A stretch of DNA of 64,000 nucleotides from Larix kaempferi (lineage: Eukaryota > Streptophyta > Pinopsida > Pinales > Pinaceae): contig BSBM01000643.1 in NCBI GenBank assembly GCA_027924585.1, positions 17,780,501-17,844,500 of the forward strand, in the 5' to 3' direction. A program made the position numbers and the translations under genes. The notes under the pieces were generated by a model, which was not told the DNA's origin, ran no database searches, and saw only the letters and a list, made by a program, of their open reading frames with translations. Shown here in pieces: positions 43,117-54,991 of the stretch (positions are counted from its first letter, which is position 1; every line of letters begins with the position of its first letter).

Positions 43117-44319
43117 ATGTCCTCACATATCATATATCAAGACTTATTTTTATAGTCAAACTCCAACCCTTCAATAGCCATAACCTCTGACACTCTCCCA
43201 CACATCATTGTTACCATAGAATATAACTTGTTATGCACCACCCATTCAAACTTCACAAGTTACAAGGAGAAAAATTCACAAAATGGCATATTCTCAAATC
43301 TCATTAGCCCACTGGCCATAAACTAAGGTAAGAAAAAAATTCAAAGTTCTCATTATTGATTTTTCAACTGTATTTTAATAGTGTTAAGATAGTTTGATTA
43401 TCAAATTTAGGTTCCTTAATAAAAATGGAAACGAAGGTAGAGATTTCAGACTATGATGGTTAGATGGACACCTTGTCACTTACGAAAAGTGTTGAATGTA
43501 TGTCTCTTATGAAACGTATAATTAATAGTTAGTGGCTAATGAATGCCCATTAAGTGACACTTAATGAGCATACATATATCCAAGGAATGATACTTAATGA
43601 GCATACAATTAATTTTAAATGTTTAATGAATATCCATTAAGGGACGTTCTTCAACTTATAGTGAAAATCAAATTATTTTTTGAGAAAATGTCTAAATAAA
43701 AATCCTTTCATTTCTCTATTCAAAGGATTTATGCAAACACATTTTTAGTTGTCTTCTTAATATACTTCATGCAAACACACTTTTAGTTCTCTTTCTTAAT
43801 ACGCTACAAATATTTTTTAAATAATATTTTTTTAAATATAACTTTAAAGTTGAAATCAAATAAATTTTTAATTAGTAAATTTCAAATACAAATTTAAAAT
43901 TTTAATTATTAAATCTCAAAATACAAATTTAAATTTTTAATTAGTAAATCAAGTTTAATTTATTTTTTCACTAAGAAATCTAGTAAAACATCTAATCAAA
44001 ATTAAATATGTTTTTATAATAAATCTCATCATAAAATTCAATTTTTGTATTTTGTATTAATAAATTTTTAATGGTTATTGAAAAAAAAACAAATACACAT
44101 AAACATGACTTAAAATAGTGCCACATCATTAATATGCTCACACACACGAGATGAAATAACAAAAGAAACATACTTATATGAAAACTTATAATTGTTATGT
44201 CTTTATAGAAAGCAACTAAACTTAGTTATATAGATACTAACTCTTATCAATAAAATTTTTGGCCTTCCTCTTGTAGTTTCCAATCTTGGTTTGTTGCTTT
44301 TGATATGTCCTCATGATCC
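43117..44319. other. Very AT-rich DNA, no gene
   Basis: About 43790-44090 is almost entirely A and T, with several AAATTTAAAATTTTTAATTA-like repeats. No ORF or element end was found. Confidence 0.5.
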
Positions 44320-44950
44320 TGTTAAATTTTCAGAATTTACTTCAATCTGATCTAGGATCTTAACTGAGAGAACAACATGTACATCAAATCTATAGTATAT
44401 TAATCATGGACACAATAATGCAAGCACACTAGAGACACAGAGTTTACTTGGGGAAAATGATAAGGGTGAAAAACCCCAATAACTTCCTCAGAGATAGAAT
44501 AGAGCAATGATACAACTAGAATACAAGAGATTGTCTTCTCCTAGCAGCAAAGCCTCCTCCTCATAAGTGCGCCACTTTCCAAATGAGAGAAGTGTGTGAA
44601 TGAATGATCAAATAGAGATCTCTCGATCTCTATTTATACTTGTCCTATCCTACCCAATAAACTAATGGGGCCTACATGTCTAGCTTAACCCATGGTTAAC
44701 TTAATCTGGGCCAACCCCACACTTGGTGTCTAATAACCCTTTTACCCACATGACTCATACAGGGCCGACCCCATCAAGGTGGTCTAATAACCCATCAGCA
44801 AGTTAACACACTTGCGACACTTGTCAATACAAATGACGACACTTCCTTATAGAGGAATAACACATCTCTATAAGGGTACAATATATATATATATATATAT
44901 ATATGAAATACATGGGTGAAATACATTCCGAAGTTACATATACATCAACA
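44320..44950 (-). repeat. 3' LTR of Copia-G
   Basis: Copy of 50536-51156. It includes a TATA box (minus-strand AGTATAAATAG at 44630-44640) and an (AT)n run at 44879-44904 that is longer than in the other copy. Confidence 0.88.
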
Positions 44951-45370
44951 ATCCCTCTTAACTAGGAAGGTATTTCTTGACAGAGATTTTCTAGTACAAG
45001 TCTTCTTATCTGGATCATCATCAACGAATCATCATCCTCGAATCATCTTCATCGTCACTACTACTGCTATCTCAATCAATCTCTAAATCTACTTGTCATA
45101 GGAACTTCTACAGAGCCAGTCCTTTTTCATACTGGATATAGGCCCACCACCTGCAGGTCTTCATCATCACTGGCCATACTGTGGAATCCTCAGGACTTAT
45201 TATGTGAGTCAACAAAACCTCGAAAGAGCAACCCAGGACTGATTACGAGTACACAGCTCAACCTATCGGATCTCCTAGAAGCTTTTACATGCTATTGCAC
45301 AACCTGTCCATGGCCACAGAGTATCATGAGCACAACCCAAATGCACACACACAACACTTACACTCACCGG

Positions 45371-45750
45371 CATGGGAGAACCAACCTACCACCATCCGTG
45401 AAAGGCTCACAGCACTTACATCAATGACCATGGGAGAACACATTTGCCACCATGTCGGAAAGGCTTTGCACTTACATCAACGCACATGGGAGAACACATC
45501 TACCACCATGTCGGAAAGGCTCTGTACTTACATCAACGCACATGGGAGAACACATCTACCACCATGTTGGAAAGGCTCTGCACTTACATCAACGCACATG
45601 GGAGAACACATCTACCACCATGTCGGAAAGGCTCTGCACTTACATCAACGCACATGGGAGAACACATCTACCACCATGTCGGAAAGGCACTGCACTTACA
45701 TCAATGCACATGGGAGAACACATCTACCACCATGTCGGAAAGGCACTGTG
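45371..45750. repeat. Seven 56-bp tandem units in Copia-G
   Basis: Units begin CATGGGAGAACACA at 45429, 45485, 45541, 45597, 45653 and 45709, with a 58-bp divergent first unit at 45371. Because 56 is not a multiple of three, three overlapping frames read through the array; I treat them as by-products. Confidence 0.95.
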
Positions 45751-45789
45751 CATCTGTGTCTTTGGAACTCATCACACATAATCCAACTG

Positions 45790-46200
45790 ATTATGTAATG
45801 TATCCGCCTGATACATGTAAGCATCCTGATCATCATCATAGCATCATCCTAATGGATGTCATCTAGAGTATCATCCTAATACTCATCACTGCATCGTCCT
45901 GATGCATATCTAGAGTAACATCCTGAAGCTCGTCATCCATGATCATCCTAATCATACAATGCATCTACCTGATGCATACCAAGTATCTACCTGATACATA
46001 TCCAGATACATGGTCCAAGCATCCGACATGATGAAAATACAAATACATATAAATGATCGAACTGATCATATCCAGCATCCAACATGATGCGTTCATACAT
46101 ATACATATAAATGATCCAACTAATCATATCCAACATCATGTTGATGCATATACAGAGTAGTAATTGGAGCATCGTTCTAATGCTCATCATCCAGCGCTTA
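45790..46200. repeat. Short degenerate repeats of ATCCTGATGCAT type
   Basis: Many copies of CATCCTGATGCAT-like and TACCTGATACAT-like words at irregular spacing between the 56-bp array and RNase H. Confidence 0.6.
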
Positions 46201-46265
46201 CATCCACAGCCATGTGAAGGATCCTCCTTCCAACATGCTTGGAATGGCTTCTGCAAATGTGTCCA

Positions 46266-47670
46266 TCACTTCTTCCTCAAAGTTTCATCAATCTGAAGAA
46301 CACCAAGCCTCTCTTTGAAGTACTCGAACTTCACTCTGGCTAGTTGTTTCGTCGGCACATCTGCAATTTGCTCGTCCGTCGCAACATACAGGAGCTTCAC
46401 TGCTCCTATCTGCACCATATCCCTGATATAGTGATATTTGATCTCTATGTGTTTCAACCTATCATGAAACACTGGGTTCTCAGACAGCTTCACACAACTC
46501 TGGTTATCACAAAAGATACCAGTAGCATCCAACGGGATATCAAATAACTCAGACAGTAGCTTCCGAAGCAATACTACCTCACAACTAGCCGAACAGGTTG
46601 CAACATAGTCTGCCTCGGCTGTACTCAGTGCTATGCAGGACTGCTTCCTGCTAAACTAAGAGATCACACCTGATCCCATACTGAAGCAGTATCCAGATGT
46701 GTTCTTCCTATCTGCAGCACTGCCAGCCCAATCTGAATCAACATAACCCTGCAGGTTAAAATTTTGATTCGCTTCATATTTTAGCCCATAATCCACTGTA
46801 CCCTTTAGGTACCTCAGAACATGCTTTACAGCAATCAAATGAACACTCCTCAGATCTGTCAGGAACTAACTCAATGTGTTCACAGCAAAGCAAATATCTG
46901 GTCTCGTGTTTGTCAGGTACATCAAGGACCCAATCATCTGACGATACATAGAAACATCAACCGGCTCACATGAAGCATCACATAGAAGCTTCAGATTCGA
47001 TGCCAAAGGTGTGGCCATGGCCTTGCAATCCATCATCCCGAATCTCTTTAGGATATCTACTGTGTACTTCCCTTGACCAAGGAAGATCCCACCTGCACTC
47101 TGCCACACCTCCATACCTAGGAAATAATGCATCATTCCCAAATATTTTATATCGAACTCGGCAGCAAGCTTACTCTTAGTATCTGCAATCAATCTATCAT
47201 CTCCTGTTACAAACAGGTCATCCACATAGTAGTATCACTGGATTTCCTTCCTCAACCTTGTAGTAAAGGTTGGAATCCGCTTTATTCTTGGTAAAGCCCA
47301 AACTGGATAGAAAGCTGTCTATCCTGCCATACCAAGTTCTGCACATATATGACTCCCTGTCATGTGTCTCAAAACCAAGTGGCTGCAACACATACAATTC
47401 TTATTCAACTACACCATTCAAGAAAGTGTATCTTCCTCTTCATCACTGCAGCCATAGCAAGTTTTAATGGAAGTGTATCTAGCTACAAGAGCAAAAGTCT
47501 ATATGCTACCACCTGCAGCATGCTTGATCTTGTAGATCCTCTTGGAAGTCACTACAGACTCCCCTTCAGGTCTTGGGACTGCATCCCAAACATCTTCATG
47601 ATCGACTGTTACTCCTCAATTATGGCATTCTTCCTAGATCCTGAGAACTTCAATATCTTCAATATTTTCA
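46266..47670 (-). pseudogene. Reverse transcriptase and RNase H of Copia-G
   Basis: Minus-strand Ty1/copia order: an RT piece with QPLGFETHDRESYMC (about 47340-47440), catalytic YVDD (47217-47228) in a YYVDDLFVTGDD context, IKYLGMMHYFLGMEV, PDICFAVN, then HVLRYLKGTVDYGL, DSDWAGSAADRKNTSGYCFS, and the RNase H end with GIFCDNQSCVKLSENPVFH and KHIEIKYHYIRD. Stops and frameshifts fall near 47235-47410, 46855 and 46650-46570. YVDD is intact, but upstream RT motifs are incomplete and broken. Confidence 0.9.
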
Positions 47671-47679
47671 ATAGATAAC

Positions 47680-50520
47680 TTTGTTGCTGAACAAATGTTG
47701 TAGTCCTTCTTTTGTAGGTGATGGTATACGATCTTTCCTACACAACAAGTTAAATTGCATGATTAGAAAACATCTCATAGTTTTCAGAACAAATTCTTAC
47801 ACAAAAAAAATATGTCATACAGTGATGCAATTATCTTAGCCAATGCTTCAATACAACATTTATCCATATTCCGTAACTTTCTAGATGCCTTCCAATCTCT
47901 ACCAGAATATTATTAAGAGTGCACAACTCCTAACATGTCAACAAAGAGGTTTCATTCTAGATAAGTAACAATGGAATGTTGTACAGTGCCATAGGCCACT
48001 TACCCATGTATATTAGTAGTATACTGTTCATCAATGCAACTATTCTAATATGCATAATACACAACCTAATTCTATGAACATAATCATATACATCATTGAA
48101 TAACATTATGTAAAAAATGACAATTCAAATACTTATCTTTGTTTGGTTGTTGGGTGGACTCCCTCTGAATCTTTGCAACTCCATTCTAATGTGGATTGTG
48201 AGAAGTGGTCAACTCCCTATGAATATCTGCATCCTTGCAGAAACTACTGAAGTGTGCTCCTTTGCTTTCTTGCAGGAACAATTGGAGTGTGCTCCCTCTT
48301 GATCTTTGCTTCCTGGATTACCTTTCCTTGAACTTATATCCATCCTTAATCACTATGCATGCTTATTAGTATCATCATTGTGTTATCCTTGAGGACTCAT
48401 ACATAATCACACATTTATTAGTATAATCTTAATACTATCAAAACACGATAATCTTAAACATGTATAGTCATGATCATTCACAGATAATAAACATTAGTAT
48501 TCAAGGTTTCAGAGAAGTCTTCTTTTACTCATGCATATTCTTATTTGATCATAGGACTCTTTTGATTAGTTAAATCATCAATGCATAACCCCGTGATTAC
48601 TCAAACATATACCTTCATGATTCTTCTGGTTAGTCATATCATTAATTATGGTAAGAAACATAATATGCATACAACCATGACTATTCAAACCTATGACTTC
48701 ATGAATAATCATTATCAACAACACAACAGTATAAGATCCTAACATAAGGTAGGATTCTAGCTTGATATAGGAAAAACATACATGGATTAGCATGCTAGCG
48801 AGATATGTCTAACATACCCGCATAATGTCTTCTGGTTCTCTTCAATGACTTGTGCTAGTAATCTGCATGTCTCATAAGTTAACCATTGTAGAACCAAGCT
48901 ATACATACCTCGTAAGTAGATCTTCTATGTGATCCATGACAATGGATGAATCTTTGTCTTCATGTCACCATGATCATATGTTCTTGAAGTAGAAGATGAT
49001 TTGTCTTTCTTCGTGTACCTTTTATGTTAGCAGACAACATAAACCTCATACAACACCATAATGCATTAGTACAATCATAAGTGTCAACACCTTAACCAAT
49101 GAATATCTTCTATCATGCATTCATAATTTTGTTAAGGTGATATGACAAATCTCAAATCAAGATTGTATTAACCATAATAATCATGAAGACAAACATACCA
49201 TAAAATTAATCATGAACAAATCTCGAAACATACCTCGATGAGTCATACCTGTCAAGATCGCTTATAATCTTCTTATGTAAGGCCTTAGCCTCATCTCCCT
49301 CTGAAACAGGAACTTCTTCACTTATGCAGGTGACCAATCCATCTTCTTCTAGGATTAACCCAATCCACTTGATTTGCAAGAATTGGACCCGGAGCTAGAT
49401 TAGGGTTTGTCAGAGAAACCCCAAAAATTCAAACTTTGAATTTCAAACTTCCGAAAGGATCGAAATATGCCCCTTGATGAGCTGATCAAGTTGGTATATT
49501 CAGAATTTGAAAACTGCAAAGTTTCACTCCTCAATTTTGCCTTTGAAACATCCGGATTCACTGGACGTGACCCCGAAATGGGGTTTGATGAAGCCCACTC
49601 TTCTTCCCAATCAAAAGGTTTGATCCAAAGCTCTAAGCTTCTATTTTTATGAGGAGATTCCAGCCGTGGTCATAGATTTCAAAAATTCCCATTTTTGCAG
49701 AAGCCCTAATTTTCCACTTCTCTGATCAAAAACCCGAACTAGGGTTTGATCAAGCCCAGCCTTCTGCCCAACCAAAAATTCTGATCTTAGTCTTTAAATT
49801 TTGATTTTGATGAGTAGCATTCAGCCGTGGTCTCTTATTACAAAAATTTCAACTTTATCCGAAACCCTAAATTTCGGAAGCCATGAATGAAGGTGCTCAA
49901 AAATAATTCTATTTTGACAGAAATATGTACCTGATTGTTTATGGTGTAACTCCAAACTTTTCAATCCACAATGTCTGAAACATTTTATTGAGATAGCCCG
50001 TCCTGTCATATTTCCATCCCGACAGGTCTGACCTCAATTGGATTCTCTGAGAGAGATTTAAACCAAGTGTCGCAACGTGACCTGTTTATAGGATAAAACA
50101 GGAGAGTGAACTTGTACGGCGTGCTACATGTCACTGGTTCAACTTCGGCCTCTAAATTTTTTTCCTCAGATAGTACAGTTTGTGTACTACCTGTCACATT
50201 TTACGAAATTTTATTTGGAGCTTCCTAGCCCACGTTATGGCCTTTTTTCCAACGTCACCTGTTTTTGACTTAGATCCAGAAGAGGCAGAAACCCTATATT
50301 GTACAGATCATAAATCACAAAGTACAATGAATTATAGGTTTTCCTTTGGACACAAGGTACATGGGGATTTTATCTTCGACCTATAAAAGTTTCATATCTA
50401 AAACCTTCACCAAAATGGATTTATAGCGAAAGTTCTACGATGAATGGTTTTTTCTATATCAAGCCCTAGCATCGTAAGTGCAACAAGTGTCATACATGCC
50501 ATATCATGCCTTCTTTCAGG
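47680..50520 (-). other. 5' interior of Copia-G: no gag or integrase found
   Basis: AT-rich DNA without supportable ORFs. A direct duplication of about 160 bp lies at 49570-49880 (both copies share GGGTTTGAT(G/C)AAGCCCA and CAGCCGTGGTC). The gag-integrase half has probably been deleted or replaced. Confidence 0.5.
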
Positions 50521-50535
50521 CTAGCTCTGATACCA
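50521..50535 (-). promoter_or_regulatory. Primer-binding site of Copia-G
   Basis: The minus strand reads TGGTATCAGAGCTAG directly after the LTR, an initiator tRNA-Met site. Confidence 0.92.
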
Positions 50536-51156
50536 TGTTAAATTTTAAGAATTTTCTTCAAAATGCTCTAGGATCTTAACTGAGAGAACAACATGTACAA
50601 CAAATCTACAGTATATCAATCATGGCCACAATAATGCAAGCACACTAGAGACACAGAGTTTACTTGGGGAAAACCATAAAGGTGAAAAACCCCAATAAAT
50701 TCCTCAGAGATAGAATAGAGCAATGATACAACCATAATACAAGAGATAGTCTTCTCCTAGCAGCAGAGCCTTCTCCTCATAAGTGCGCCACTTTCCAAAT
50801 GAGAGAAGTGTGTGAATGAATGATCAAATAGAGATCTCCCGATCTCTATTTATACTTGTCCTGTCCTTCCCAATAAACTGATGGGGCCTACATGTCTAGC
50901 TTAACCCATGGTTAAATTAATCCGGGCCGACCCCACACTTGGTGGTCTAATAACCTTTTACTCGCATGACTCATACAGGGCTGACCCCATCAAGGTGGTC
51001 TAATAACCCATCGGCAAGTTAACACACTTGCGACACTTGTCAATACAAATGACGACACTTCCTTATAGAGGAATAACACATCTCTATAAGGCTACAATAA
51101 ATATATATATGAAATACATGGGTGAAATACATTCCGAAGTTACATATACATCAACA
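50536..51156 (-). repeat. 5' LTR of Copia-G
   Basis: Copy of 44320-44950. The TATA box AGTATAAATAG (minus strand, 50846-50856) drives transcription toward the interior. Confidence 0.88.
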
Positions 51157-52772
51157 TATCCAAGACCTAGGAGACTGGGTAAAATCAACTAGTTTGTCTT
51201 AGAAAGTAAATCTCGAGTTTGTATGGCAAAATGCATACTTCTTCCCATTATGTCTTTCAACAAATTTGGTTAGGGAGACTTCCTCCGACTATGTCTATCA
51301 AAAAATTTTGTGGAAAGTTTGGAGTGGAATATCTATGCTGCTAGGTGCAAAGGATTCATTTAAGTAATAAAATTGTTAGATTAACCTCTGTGAATTTCCT
51401 ATGACAACATTGCTTACTAGCAGAAGCTCTTTGGTGCTTATTTTTTGGTCAACTTGATTTTTAGAGATTACTCCACAACTTTATTATGTCCCCGAAGGGG
51501 ATCATATATATATATATATATTGTGAAATCCCTATTAATTTGGTCTACTTACTGTAAATTTTACCTACAATATAGTTTGAACTATAGTTTTGAATATATT
51601 GTATTAAATTGTATTTTTAAAAATGCGTTTTTCCCAATCCTCATTGGTTGCAGGAGGATGATGTATTCCTCGTTTTTCCCTTCCTGGGAGGTGGCTACAG
51701 AATGACATCATCCTCATTTAATTTCTGCATTCACATGAGTTTGCAGTGCGGTGTGTAGGTTTTTAATGTTAGTCTGGGCTATTCAGGTAAGTGTTCACCA
51801 TCTATATTATGGAGTACAACACACCTCGACCTTGGTGTGGCATGCATCCGTGAACCATTAGCCCTCTTTATGCACAGGTCGTTGTGGAGAAAGTGCCATC
51901 TCTGGCATGGTATCAACACCAACTCTGGCATATACATTGTACAGTCGGTTCCCTTTTCGCATATCTTTTCGGTTCGTTTGCAGAGTGACACAGAAGGTGC
52001 GAATTCATGCATCTTGGGGCTCAGAAACCATCAGTCTTCTCGCCTTGGAAGGAAGAAAGTCAGAAATCTGTGCACCTTGGAGGTCCAGTGGAGGAATTTG
52101 AAGTGCTTTATGTCCAATTTCCCGATGCATAGAGGCTTTTGTAAAAAAAGCGACCGCGGTGGAGGAATTTGGAGGTTTTTTTTTTTGTGTGCAAATGGCC
52201 TTTTCAGAGACAGTAGCTGAGGAGGAATTTGGAGTCCTCTCTATCCAAATGGTTGTTTCAGAGAGTGTTTTGTAAAAATAGCGGTCACCGAGGAGTCTCA
52301 GCAAGAGAGTGGTATATATATTTTTAAAATAGTTAAATTCTGGTTATTTTGCAGAGCAGGTGAACTTGCAGTAAATAATCAGGGGAGCTTGGCTGAATTT
52401 GATGCCCTGTGGATAAATTATTTCAACAAAAGGTGTTCGGAGGTTGTTTTGCTTAAAGCTCAAGGAAGGAAGTTTTGCAGGACAGACGATCCTTGTTTTC
52501 CAATAAAATTAGATTTTCTGGAGAAAATCAGCTGTGGATACTTGATAAATCAGCAGTTGTAGGCTTAAGTTGATGGCCATCTGGAGAAATCAGCAGTTGT
52601 AGAGGCTCATTAAATTGTAGCTACCTTGGGAATTCTAGAAGCTAAACCAACTTCCTCTTGTTAAATTTCAGTTACCCTGGGAAGTCCCTCACTGAGAATC
52701 TATTTTTCTCAATTAAGAGATTTAGAGACAGTTTCCAAAAATTGATTTCCTTTTCAAGAAATTTTCTGAGCA
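51157..52772. other. Unassigned DNA before the SMXL fragment
   Basis: An (AT)n run at 51503-51521. At 52085-52260 the phrase GGAGGAATTTGGAG recurs three to four times about 60-85 bp apart. Short frames on both strands have no family features. Confidence 0.4.
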
Positions 52773-53497
52773 AGGCTAAGCACAGTGCAACAGACTCTAA
52801 CCCTGCAGGCGACGAATCCTCTATATCTCGTTGCGATGCTTTTGGCAGCCCCTACTAGCCATTTGTGCCAGGCTTGTTAGGCTGCGGCTTCAAAGTTCAT
52901 GGGTCCGTGCTGAAGCCACCGGCAATAGAAATGATGAGATTAGAAGACTCATGGAAATATTTCTAAAGCTTAAGAAGAAGAATCCAATTCACGTAGGGGA
53001 GAAAGAGCAATAAAAGAAATTGTGCTGAGAATAGAAAAAGGTGAAACCCTAGCACAGCTTTAGGGTGTGTAGATCATTCCTATTGAAACAGAGATATTTG
53101 ATTTCTGTCCCAGAAACAAGATAAAGACCACATTGCTATGAATTTTGGGGAATTAGACCAAATGGTGGAATGGCGTTGGCTTGTAGAGTAGCCCAAGGGA
53201 GGAGGAGCATCGATAGGGTTGTCAGTCTCATCTTCTTTGCACCAAGTTTTTATGAAATTGAGTCAATTGCTATTTCGATATGGAGGAACTGGTCGACCAT
53301 GGTTGATTGGGATTGTGACGTGTGAAACATATTTGAGTTGTAAAGTATATCATCCTTTTATGGAGAATGATTGGGACTTGTAGCCTCTACTTAATGTTGT
53401 TGCCAAACCAACTCCAGGATTGTTTCCTAGGTGTGATTTATCCTATCACGAAGCGTTTGTGCTTTCGCATCACTCAGCGTGTAATTCTGCCCTATAA
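52773..53497 (+). pseudogene. Fragment of a SMAX1-LIKE (SMXL) gene, deleted and frameshifted
   Basis: SMXL proteins are Clp-ATPase-like repressors in karrikin/strigolactone signalling, nuclear and about 1000 residues. Three pieces appear in family order. First, 52773-52856: LSTVQQTLT, a short internal loss, then VAMLLAAPTSHLCQAC, the start of the double Clp-N domain. Second, about 52920-53080: NDEIRRLMEIFLKLKKKNPI and, after a one-base shift, IKEIVLRIEKGETLAQL. Third, 53138-53497: WRWLVE-stop-P, then LLFRYGGTGRPWLIGIVTCE and YHPFMENDWDL-stop, PTPGLFPR. The large blocks normally between them are missing. At least four stops and two frame changes. The C-terminal half is absent. A decayed duplicate; whether processed or genomic is unknown. 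Confidence 0.8.
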
Positions 53498-53971
53498 CTC
53501 ATAGTATGTTATTGTAAAAAATATGAATCATTTTCCTTTCCCTTTATTACAATTTATTACTATCATGTTTGCATTTAAACACGAGTTATATTGGTGGCCA
53601 ATTTTGATCATTTGGCAGAAATCTAGTTTCACTCCCGTTCATGATTTTTTCATGTATGTAGAATGTATATTTGGTTACCTGGTAAAGACAACGGCTACCA
53701 TAAGCAAATTCAGCTCAATTATAATAAAGTTTTAAATATGTTTTTAAATTTATTTCAGAGTTTTCTAATACAAAGAATAGTCAGAGAGTCTGCACATTTC
53801 AGTTAAGATGGATTACCATGAATGAGCAATGATAGAAAAGCAGCGTATCTGCTCATAAGTTTTGGAAAAATAAGTATTGAAGCCAGTGGAAAAGCAATTT
53901 TTTTTTTTTTGATAAACTGAATGTCATGCCACCTAACTCATTTGATATTTTTTCATTGTTTGTGATGGAAG
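53498..53971. other. AT-rich DNA after the SMXL fragment, no gene
   Basis: No ORF with family features. A T-run lies at 53900-53911. Confidence 0.4.
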
Positions 53972-54119
53972 GTTTATTTGCCACTTTGTGACATCAAACT
54001 AGCCTTTGGTGCTTCTCATAAAGGTTTTGATGCTGATAGCTATAAAAGAGAGTTGGATATAGATACTGCTAAAGCTACAATGAAGCATTTGTTTCCTTTT
54101 TACATCCCATCCACATCAG
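53972..54119 (+). other. Exon-like open segment of unknown origin
   Basis: An open frame gives LPLCDIKLAFGASHKGFD and then KATMKHLFPFYIPSTSG, ending at a good donor CAG|GTAATT (54119/54120). A possible acceptor GGAAG ends at 53971 but lacks a pyrimidine tract close by. The text looks protein-coding, but I do not recognise it. It may be an exon of a host gene or a relic of one. Confidence 0.35.
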
Positions 54120-54586
54120 GTAATTGCTATAAAGATATATGCAAACAAAATAGGTTTCATTTCTTTTGCAGTGGCCCTCGATAGGCCCTTGCATTACAAA
54201 TCAACATAAATGGTCAAACTCAAATTATTATGCTCGGTCAGTGTCCTAGGAAGAGGGCCCCTCCCCAAAATGATGTGCATGTAGTAAGATAGAATAAATT
54301 TTTGTGCAATTCTTGAGTTGCACATTAGCACTGATGCTGGTTTTATATCCAGCATAGAATAAAAGAATCTCAAAGTTGAAAGTTCAAACTGGGTTGTTTT
54401 AAATCTATCTTATGCTGAAATGAAAATATAAATTCAAAGTATGCATGCACTTTATCATGACATTAATACATTAAAAGTCACATTTTGATTAAGCGTTTCT
54501 CCATGGTTTGATGTATGTTTGACATGACATTTAACTATCTTGCTTCCATGTTAATAGTTTGGGTTCTTACCATCACAACTTTATCT

Positions 54587-54768
54587 CTTCTATTTTTTCT
54601 ACTCCACTCAACTGAATCACTAACCAAATCCCTATTTGGTTAATAACAGTTCTCAAGGAGCCCTCCACTACACTTTTTGTGCATGGAGGGCTTCTTGAGA
54701 ACTGTTATTGACCAAATAGGGATTTGGTTAGAGATTCAGTTGAGTGGAGTGCTTAGAAAAAATAGAAG
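54587..54768. repeat. 182-bp near-perfect inverted repeat (hairpin)
   Basis: Arms of about 85-89 bp (54587-54671 and 54680-54768) pair almost fully around an ~8-base loop centred on TTTTT; there is one 4-base bulge (AGCA, near 54751) and a handful of mismatches. Arm text includes CCAAATCCCTATTTGGT and AACAGTTCTCAAG. Candidates are a foldback MITE or a young microRNA-like precursor. No flanking duplication was established. Confidence 0.9.
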
Positions 54769-54769
54769 A

Positions 54770-54955
54770 CCAGAAAGTCATACTAGTTTGGGTAGGTGAG
54801 TTCGATATTAATGGGTGAACTTGCATCAAACCGACGTATCTAAAATCTTCTTCGAGCACTAGAAAGCCAAATGCACGAATTTCCACATGGCTCTTAAGTC
54901 TTGACCAATCAAGGGAGAGGAGATACCACTCGATGGGGCACCTACAACCTTGAGT
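54770..54955 (-). other. Exon-like open segment next to the hairpin
   Basis: The minus strand has a strong acceptor (TTACTTTCAG) ending at 54956. It is followed by an open frame: CRCPIEWYLLSLDWSRLKSH, then VEIRAFGFLVLEEDFRYVG. The frame runs into the hairpin. The text looks coding, but the family is not recognised. Confidence 0.35.
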
Positions 54956-54991
54956 CTGAAAGTAACAATGTATATGTGAAATGCTAGTCAT

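Larger units (their letters stand above)
44320..51156 (-). mobile_element. Copia-G: Ty1/copia element with both LTRs, internally decayed
   Basis: LTRs of 631 bp (44320-44950) and 621 bp (50536-51156) start TGTTAAATTTT and end CATCAACA. The PBS lies next to the right LTR on the minus strand, so the element runs right to left. The interior keeps part of RT and RNase H but no recognisable gag or integrase. Outer flanks read GATCC and TATCC, a 5-bp duplication with one change. AGAGGGAT next to the left LTR on the minus strand serves as purine tract. Confidence 0.85.

Noticed and set aside
37191-45750. Direct-repeat arrays considered as CRISPR
   Set aside because: Units are contiguous with no unique spacers, and the sequence is plant nuclear DNA.
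45289-45866. Three overlapping 109-169-residue frames in Copia-G
   Set aside because: Created by the 56-bp repeat read in three phases; kept only as a repeat observation.
54587-54768. tRNA or rRNA gene in the hairpin
   Set aside because: A single long stem with no cloverleaf and no conserved tRNA boxes.
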